The translations under genes and the position numbers were made by a program. Below are positions 1-4,200 of a stretch of 5,131 bases of DNA, in pieces (the first letter of the stretch is position 1; each line of letters starts with the position of its first letter). The notes beneath the pieces are model-generated. The model saw only the letters and a program-made list of their open reading frames with translations, was not told the DNA's origin and did no database searches. This stretch comes from Clostridia bacterium. GTDB taxonomy: Bacteria > Bacillota > Clostridia > Oscillospirales > Acutalibacteraceae. The DNA is taken from the NCBI GenBank assembly GCA_900754145.1, contig CAAEBW010000373.1:1-5131 (forward strand), in the 5' to 3' direction.

Positions 1-399
1 AACAATAGGTTTAACAGACAACAGGCAATCAATTATGTTATTAATTTGTTTTTCGTATGATATATCCAGGGTTTCGCCTATTAAGACTATCATCCCGGAT
101 GCTCCAAGTGAATTGTAGACCGGAATACTTTCTTCAAGCGCTCTAATTAAATCATTTTTTCTTCCGGAGTTTAAAATTCCGCGCGATAAATCGTCTGAAA
201 GCTTCGAATTTCGGCTGTCAATATTAAAAACAGAACAAGAAAGATTATTTTCAATCATTTTTTGCTTAATTCCATCGATGTCTTTATTGCTCCATTTCCA
301 AAATTCCACAGTATCAAATCCGTTTTGTTTTGCTGCATTAAAACGGTCGTAAAATTCCATATTTGAATACAGCATTTCGATACATGCGCTAAATCGCAA
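1..399 (-). CDS. Hydroxypyruvate isomerase-like sugar isomerase/epimerase, N-terminal part (3' end outside window)
   Basis: The minus-strand frame is open from 399 to the left edge and encodes 133 residues. It begins LRFSACIEMLYS, then has NGFDTVEFWKW at about residues 27-37, CSVFNIDSR at about 55-63, and a glycine-containing strand GASGMIVLIGE at about 106-116. This order (first beta strand, the G(F)xxVEF motif, the xxFN motif, then a LGxxxxxVLxG strand) is that of the AP-endonuclease-2/xylose-isomerase-like TIM barrel, closest to hydroxypyruvate isomerase (Hyi) and its relatives. Family members are cytosolic and interconvert hydroxypyruvate with tartronate semialdehyde, or isomerise related keto sugars. 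The metal-binding Glu and Asp residues further along the barrel fall outside the window, so activity cannot be judged. I chose the TTG at 397-399 because GGGGGGA (405-411 on the complement) lies five bases upstream and the protein then starts at the usual first strand. An in-frame ATG further upstream has no ribosome binding site. The family is confident; the exact substrate is not. Confidence 0.85.
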   Translation of the reverse strand, partial: MRFSACIEMLYSNMEFYDRFNAAKQNGFDTVEFWKWSNKDIDGIKQKMIENNLSCSVFNIDSRNSKLSDDLSRGILNSGRKNDLIRALEESIPVYNSLGASGMIVLIGETLDISYEKQINNIIDCLLSVKPIV

Positions 400-404
400 A
401 AAAA

Positions 405-411
405 TCCCCCC
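405..411 (-). promoter_or_regulatory. Ribosome binding site for the Hyi-like gene, deciding a TTG start
   Basis: The complement reads GGGGGGA followed by a run of seven T; the last two T and the next G form the TTG start. Spacing is five bases. This purine block overlaps one arm of the palindrome at 408-449, so folding of the leader could hide it. Confidence 0.65.
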
Positions 412-449
412 TATATGATTATACATTCAGTATACATCATAAATAGGGG
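408..449 (-). promoter_or_regulatory. Long imperfect palindrome with embedded TATAAT box, upstream of the Hyi-like gene
   Basis: The left arm (408-424, beginning CCCCTATATGAT) and right arm (430-449, ending ATAAATAGGGG) are complementary except for three extra bases in the right arm, around a five-base centre ATTCA (425-429). On the minus strand a perfect TATAAT (418-423) lies inside the dyad, but no good -35 box is found 16-18 bases upstream. Initiation from it would leave only about 12 bases of leader. Two readings fit: a repressor operator over the promoter of the isomerase gene, or an RNA hairpin that sequesters the ribosome binding site when transcription comes from further upstream. The symmetry is seen directly; the function is inference. 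Confidence 0.45.
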
Positions 450-458
450 TTATTCCTA

Positions 459-469
459 TGTACATTTCA
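459..469 (+). repeat. Putative IS21-type terminal tip
   Basis: TGTACATTTCA is the inverse of the ends of the two internal repeats, which finish in GAAAATGCACA (501-511) and CAAAATGTACA (524-534). It marks the likely outer boundary of the element. TGTACA is itself a palindrome, so orientation alone is weak evidence. Confidence 0.45.
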
Positions 470-488
470 AAAAAATAATTGTAAATAT

Positions 489-534
489 AAACGCTAAACT
501 GAAAATGCACAAAAACGCCAACTCAAAATGTACA
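489..534 (+). repeat. Tandem pair of about 23-bp repeats (IS21 multiple terminal repeats)
   Basis: Copy one (489-511) and copy two (513-534) both run AAACGC, then an AACT core, then AAAATG and CACA or TACA. They differ by three substitutions and one single-base gap, with a one-base spacer. Direct repeats of this size just inside the end, 95-140 bases before istA, match the transposase-binding terminal repeats known for IS21 elements. The repeat is seen directly; binding by IstA is inferred from the family. Confidence 0.65.
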
Positions 535-551
535 ATTCTGGCGAAGCGCCG

Positions 552-575
552 CCGGGAGTAGTATACTTCTCCCGG
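552..575 (+). other. GC-rich hairpin in the leader of the istA remnant
   Basis: CCGGGAGTAG (552-561) pairs with CTTCTCCCGG (566-575) across a TATA loop, with a single T-T mismatch. There is no T-run on either side in either direction, so it is not an intrinsic terminator. It lies between the terminal repeats and the istA start. In insertion sequences such hairpins can reduce read-in expression from outside, but that role is only a suggestion here. Confidence 0.45.
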
Positions 576-628
576 GAGGTGCGAATATAAACGAGCGAAA
601 GAACATTTCAGAGAGGGTGAAGCATTTA

Positions 629-1010
629 ATGAAAGAGGATTCCGTAATAAAGGTAAACTGCTCGAAACTGGCACGCCAGCTTAACTGCGACCGCCGAACT
701 GTTAGCCGGTATATTTATATAACAAAGAAGCGGAAAGGAAGCTACACAGCGGGAATATCCAAAAAAGACAGACGGCTTTGAGCATATTATTGAGTAAAAG
801 GTTAAAACCACAGCACCGGCAATAGCCATATACAACTATCTTGCCAAGGAACACGGTTACACCGGCAGTTATTCCACGACTAAAAGGTATATTCATAACT
901 TAAATATTGAAAAACAAAAGGATGCTGTTATCCGGTTTGAAACCAATCCCGGCATACAAGCCCAGGTTGACCGGAAAGAATCCTTAAAATTCAAGACAAA
1001 GGACGCTTAC
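629..1010 (+). pseudogene. istA: IS21-family transposase IstA, frameshifted and truncated
   Basis: GAGAGGG (611-617) precedes an ATG at 629. The first frame gives 50 residues with a helix-turn-helix (CSKLARQLNCDRRTVSRYI, about residues 11-29) and stops at TGA 779-781. After the six-A run at 761-766 the family match continues one base ahead. It reads DGFEHIIE, hits an in-frame TAA (795-797) where an E/K-type codon is expected, then AIAIYNYLAKEHGYTGSYST (about 819-878), RYIHNLNIEKQK and VIRFETNPGIQAQVDRKE. This is the IstA pattern leading into the RNase-H-like DDE core. The Asp of QAQVD is the first catalytic acidic residue, and the usual Trp after it is Arg (CGG). Similarity fades at FKTKD, around 1000-1010, so the second Asp, the Glu and all of istB are gone. 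At least three lesions (a +1 shift, a nonsense codon and truncation) make it a dead copy. The family call is confident; exact lesion positions need an alignment. Confidence 0.88.
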
Positions 1011-1057
1011 GCCCATTCTTGTAATTTGGCTTTGTGCTTCAGGTCATTTGATGTCAT
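1007..1057 (-). pseudogene. Possible 5' fragment of an IS66-family accessory gene (TnpA-like)
   Basis: On the minus strand an ATG (1055-1057) sits seven bases behind a near-perfect GGGAGGA ribosome binding site (1065-1071 on the complement). It opens a frame of 16 residues, MTSNDLKHKAKLQEWA, then TAA. The start with MTxxxL, a basic stretch and LQEWA resembles the beginning of the small IS66-family TnpA protein, where EWA is usually followed by an acidic or small residue; a single G-to-T change would explain the TAA. Beyond the stop the sequence becomes the complement of the istA remnant, so the fragment ends at a junction. The start signals are seen directly; the IS66 assignment rests on 16 residues from memory and is tentative. 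Confidence 0.35.
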
Positions 1058-1170
1058 TTTCTTTTCCTCCCGTGTTTTGGTATGTTGCAGAACTTGCCGT
1101 TATGTTCCGCTACCTCCATTATCTCACGGGTGTCTATGTACTGATTTATTTGACGGTTACGCGTATAGGT

Positions 1171-1188
1171 TTTCCGCTTATCCGGAAA
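1171..1188. repeat. Short inverted repeat next to the terminator hairpin
   Basis: TTTCCG (1171-1176) and CGGAAA (1183-1188) face each other across six bases. It overlaps the T-rich tract of the larger hairpin and may be incidental or an alternative fold. No independent role can be argued. Confidence 0.3.
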
Positions 1189-1219
1189 GAACAAGCAGCT
1201 GCGTAATCGCAACTGCTTG
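1184..1219 (-). terminator. Likely intrinsic terminator of the large surface-protein gene
   Basis: Read on the minus strand, CAAGCAGTTGCG (1219-1208) pairs with CGCAGCTGCTTG (1203-1192) over an ATTA loop, giving a 12-bp stem. It is followed by TTCTTTCC (1191-1184), a modest T-rich tract. The only non-Watson-Crick pair is a U-G wobble in minus-strand RNA, which would be an A-C mismatch in plus-strand RNA; this favours minus-strand use. It begins 51 bases after the TAA of the gene at 1271, a normal distance. The weak T-tract lowers confidence. Confidence 0.6.
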
Positions 1220-1270
1220 CCCTAATAATTTCATTAAACTCTTTACACCAACTATTAAGAAAGAGCCTTA

Positions 1271-4200
1271 TTATTTAGTTCTCTTTTTAAAGCGAATTAC
1301 ACCGTATACAGTGCCGACAGCCACAACCAGGAGACCGAAAGAGATAGCACAAATAATTAATATCATATTATGTTTACTCTCACCCGGCTTTAATGAATCA
1401 ACATTGTTAGACATTTGTTGCAGCTTACCTATTTCACCGTTTTCGTTAAGCAAAGTAACTTTTATCGAATCAAAATAAATACTGCTGCCATCAACAACCT
1501 CGAACATGATATATTCACCGTTAGCTGTAAATGTATAACTTATTTCCGTCCATTCACCGCTTTGCAATTCGTTTAATGACCCTATTTTTTCATATCCGAT
1601 CTTTTCATCCCAAATATCAGGGTGATTTGAGTGGATAAGCATTAAATCTCCTTTTGAATTATCACTGTCGCTAAGAACCCAATATGTAATTCTATACTGT
1701 TTCCCAACTTCAAGCTTTTCATCGTCAAATACAAGAAATGTTTCATCTCCGGAATTATCCGACAATAAGTGCAAAGATTTAGAACCGTCATGTACATTTT
1801 TGGGAGAATATCCAACAACACCGGGTTTATAATACTCAATACCATCCGTTCTGTCCCATTCAGTGTTCGGATATGACTCGAAATTCTGTTCTATACTTAG
1901 GCTTATCCATTTAGCATACAGCGTTATATCAAATGAAGGATAAATATCCCAAGTATATTTAACATCAAGCTCTTTATAAACATACCATCCGTCAAAAGCA
2001 TATCCCTCGCGTTCTTCCGGAATAGGTAATGTCAACTTTGTTCCTGCATTTCCGGACATAGGAGCTATTTCTTGTTCACAGTTTGTCGAAAATGATATTT
2101 TTATTTTTGCAGGTGTCGATGTATTGCTATATGCGTCGCTGCCGAATACCCTTAGCACCGGAGTTCCGTTTTTAACGGTTTTCCAGATTTTTCCAAAGTC
2201 AAAACCTGCCAGTGTTTTTTGTGCCTCATATGAATAGATTTTAAAATGCGAGGTCTTTTTTCCGTCACCATAATTTTTGCCGGTACAATAAGTATTTACC
2301 ATTGTAATATAGCTGCCTTTATTGCTTGCAATCGGATCAAGATCTCTTGTGTGTGAAAAACTGTTAGTAATAATTGCACCCTCAACCCAAATATTACCTA
2401 TCATTCCGCCGGTATACTCAAGTGAGGCATCAAGAGCACCTATAAAATAGCAGTTATCAATCAAAATAGGTGATGGGCAACCGCCAAGCATTCCGCCTGC
2501 ATAAGCACCGTTTAATTCAACAGTTGTATCACCGAAACACTGGCTGATTTTTGCATAATTCGTTCCGTCGGCTTCGGACTTAGGTGTAGACTGTAGATAT
2601 CCGGCAATTCCTCCGACATACCCACGGTATGCCTTATCCGCAGATTTCAAGCTAAGAAAAGCTTGACTTATGCCGACTTTTTCAATAACTGAACCGTAAG
2701 CAACAACCGGAAACAATCCGGTGAAGGATGTGCTTGAAATATTTTCGTTAAGATAAAGACCAAAAACAACATGACCGTTACCGTCAAAATGCCCTTGAAA
2801 TGCTTTTGAAGTATCCGTCACATAATACCAATCATTAGGTAAACCGGTTCTCCAATTGGGATTTGAAGTATCATTAAGTTTTATATCATGCGTCAATTTA
2901 TAGTATTTACCTTTTGTAGCACCTGCTTCGGAAATGGACTGATTAATTAAAAGTGCAAATTGTTCAGGTGTTGAGATTAAATACGGATCATTAATTGTAC
3001 CGCTTCCTCCCGCAAATGAGGTTGCCAGTCTACCGGACCATACCTGTCCCGGAACACCTTCATACTTGGTTAAACCTATATAATCATCAGGTAAATTTCC
3101 GATTACGGGATACCCGTTGCTTACAGTTTTCCATATGCTCCAATCAAGTTTCGGCATATACTTTTTAGCATTTTCACCAAGCATTTTATCGCTTGAAATA
3201 GTTATAACGCCGGTTTGATTTACAGTACCGTACACATTTTGAATTGTATTCGGTTTATTGACGTTTTTTCTATAGGTGTGATATCCCACAGAATAGCAAT
3301 TATAAATTGTATGATTTGCGGTCCAAATATTACCTATAATACCGCTGCAATATCCTTTAGAAGGTGCTGAAAGTTTCCCCGAAAATCCGCAAGCTGCTAC
3401 ACTTAAGTTGTCCGGACTTCCTCCGACAATACCTCCTGCCGTCCAGCCCTTAACAGTAACTGTAGAAGCTACCGTACAACCGATAACATATGACTGACGA
3501 TTATCAGTGCCACTCTGTGCATATCCTACGACAGCACCTGCATATCCCTTAGAAGCAATATCAGAATTTTCGATTCTGATATTTCTTACTATAGCTCCGG
3601 CACCGATTACAGGTATAAGTCCGGCGTATGTGCTTGTAATAGACTCCAATGGAGTGGCTTTGTGGTAAATACCCTTAATAGTATGTCCTTGACCGTCCAA
3701 TGTTCCTTTGAAATAATCATTTCTGCCATTTTGAGTATACCATTCATTAGCGGTGTCGGTCCAATCGGTCTTTGTAACATCGTTAAGAATAATATCATCG
3801 GTAATTACATAATACTTACCCTGCGTGTCGTTCTTAACCTGCATACCTAATTTTACAAGCTTTGCAAGCTGTTCACCTGTTGAAATCAGATAAGGGTCAT
3901 CCTTTGTTCCTGTTCCGCCTGCAAAATTTGTAGCGACCTTTCCTGTCCATACTGCGCCGACTTCGCCGTCATAAGGTACTTCTTCAACATAAGGTACAAC
4001 CCTTAATGTGGGATAACCGTTTTCATTTACCAGCCAAATATTTTCCCAATCCAAATCGGGCATATACTGCTGTGCCGAAGCTCCTTTCATTTGAGCAGGT
4101 TGCAAAATAACTATTCCGTCACCGTTTTTAACAGCAACTGTACCGTATACATAATCCAGTGTATCGGGAGCAAAGCCGGTACGATAACCCTGTGTGCCTA

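Larger units (their letters stand above)
459..1010 (+). mobile_element. IS21-family insertion sequence remnant (left end plus broken istA; istB and right end missing)
   Basis: This stretch is recognised by the istA-type protein remnant it encodes (629-1010) and by repeated TGTACATTT-like sequences at its left border, which fit the TGT-type ends and multiple terminal repeats of IS21 elements. A complete element would be around 2-2.5 kb with istA followed by the ATPase helper istB. Here nothing of istB and no matching right end is visible, so the copy is dead and truncated at about 1000-1010. It lies between the Hyi-like gene, which reads leftward, and the large surface-protein gene, which reads toward it. 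The left limit at 459 is set by the TGTACATTTCA motif and is approximate; target duplications cannot be shown because the right end is lost. Confidence 0.75.
1054..1221 (-). pseudogene. Unrecognised reading-frame tail, overlapping the next start by ATGA
   Basis: A minus-strand frame is open from after a TAG at 1222-1224 to a TGA at 1054-1056 that overlaps the ATG of the following fragment (ATGA), the usual sign of translational coupling. Its last 40 or so residues are rich in Arg and Lys and include TYTRNRQINQYIDTREIME and AEHNGKF, ending in HGRKRK. The wording looks protein-like, more so than the first dozen residues, which fall in the hairpin at 1192-1219. There is no convincing start; the only in-frame ATG would give a 21-residue peptide. 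I do not recognise the family. Together with its neighbour it may be the rest of a small multi-gene insertion sequence. It could also be chance. Confidence 0.25.

Noticed and set aside
489..534. CRISPR-like tandem repeat
   Set aside because: Only two copies with a one-base spacer, and they lie at the end of an insertion sequence; no spacers and no cas genes.
552..575. Intrinsic terminator at the GC-rich hairpin
   Set aside because: No T-run follows the stem on either strand.
760..770. A-AAA-AAG slippery sequence as a programmed -1 frameshift in istA
   Set aside because: A -1 slip leads into a frame that does not match the transposase; the conserved text is in the +1 frame, and it also contains an in-frame TAA. 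IS21 istA is not known to need a frameshift.
456..896. Three minus-strand frames of 64-72 residues opposite the IS21 remnant
   Set aside because: They overlap the opposite-strand IS end and istA remnant, have no ribosome binding sites, and their products are hydrophobic antisense-like strings.
1238..1266. CTCTTT/AAAGAG inverted repeat right after the large gene's stop codon
   Set aside because: Six base pairs across a loop of about 16 bases with no T-run is much weaker than the hairpin at 1192-1219.
1026..1478. A 150-residue plus-strand open frame starting at TTG
   Set aside because: It is the continuation of the broken istA frame past its junction and then lies antisense to the 3' end of the surface-protein gene. 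Its sequence is Cys/Phe/Ser-rich without domain features and has no start signals.
1642..1845. Minus-strand frame of 67 residues inside the surface-protein gene
   Set aside because: It lies in an alternative frame of a clearly coding region and shows no family features.
3607..3850. Short frames on both strands within repeat unit 2
   Set aside because: They are shadows of the well-supported long minus-strand frame.
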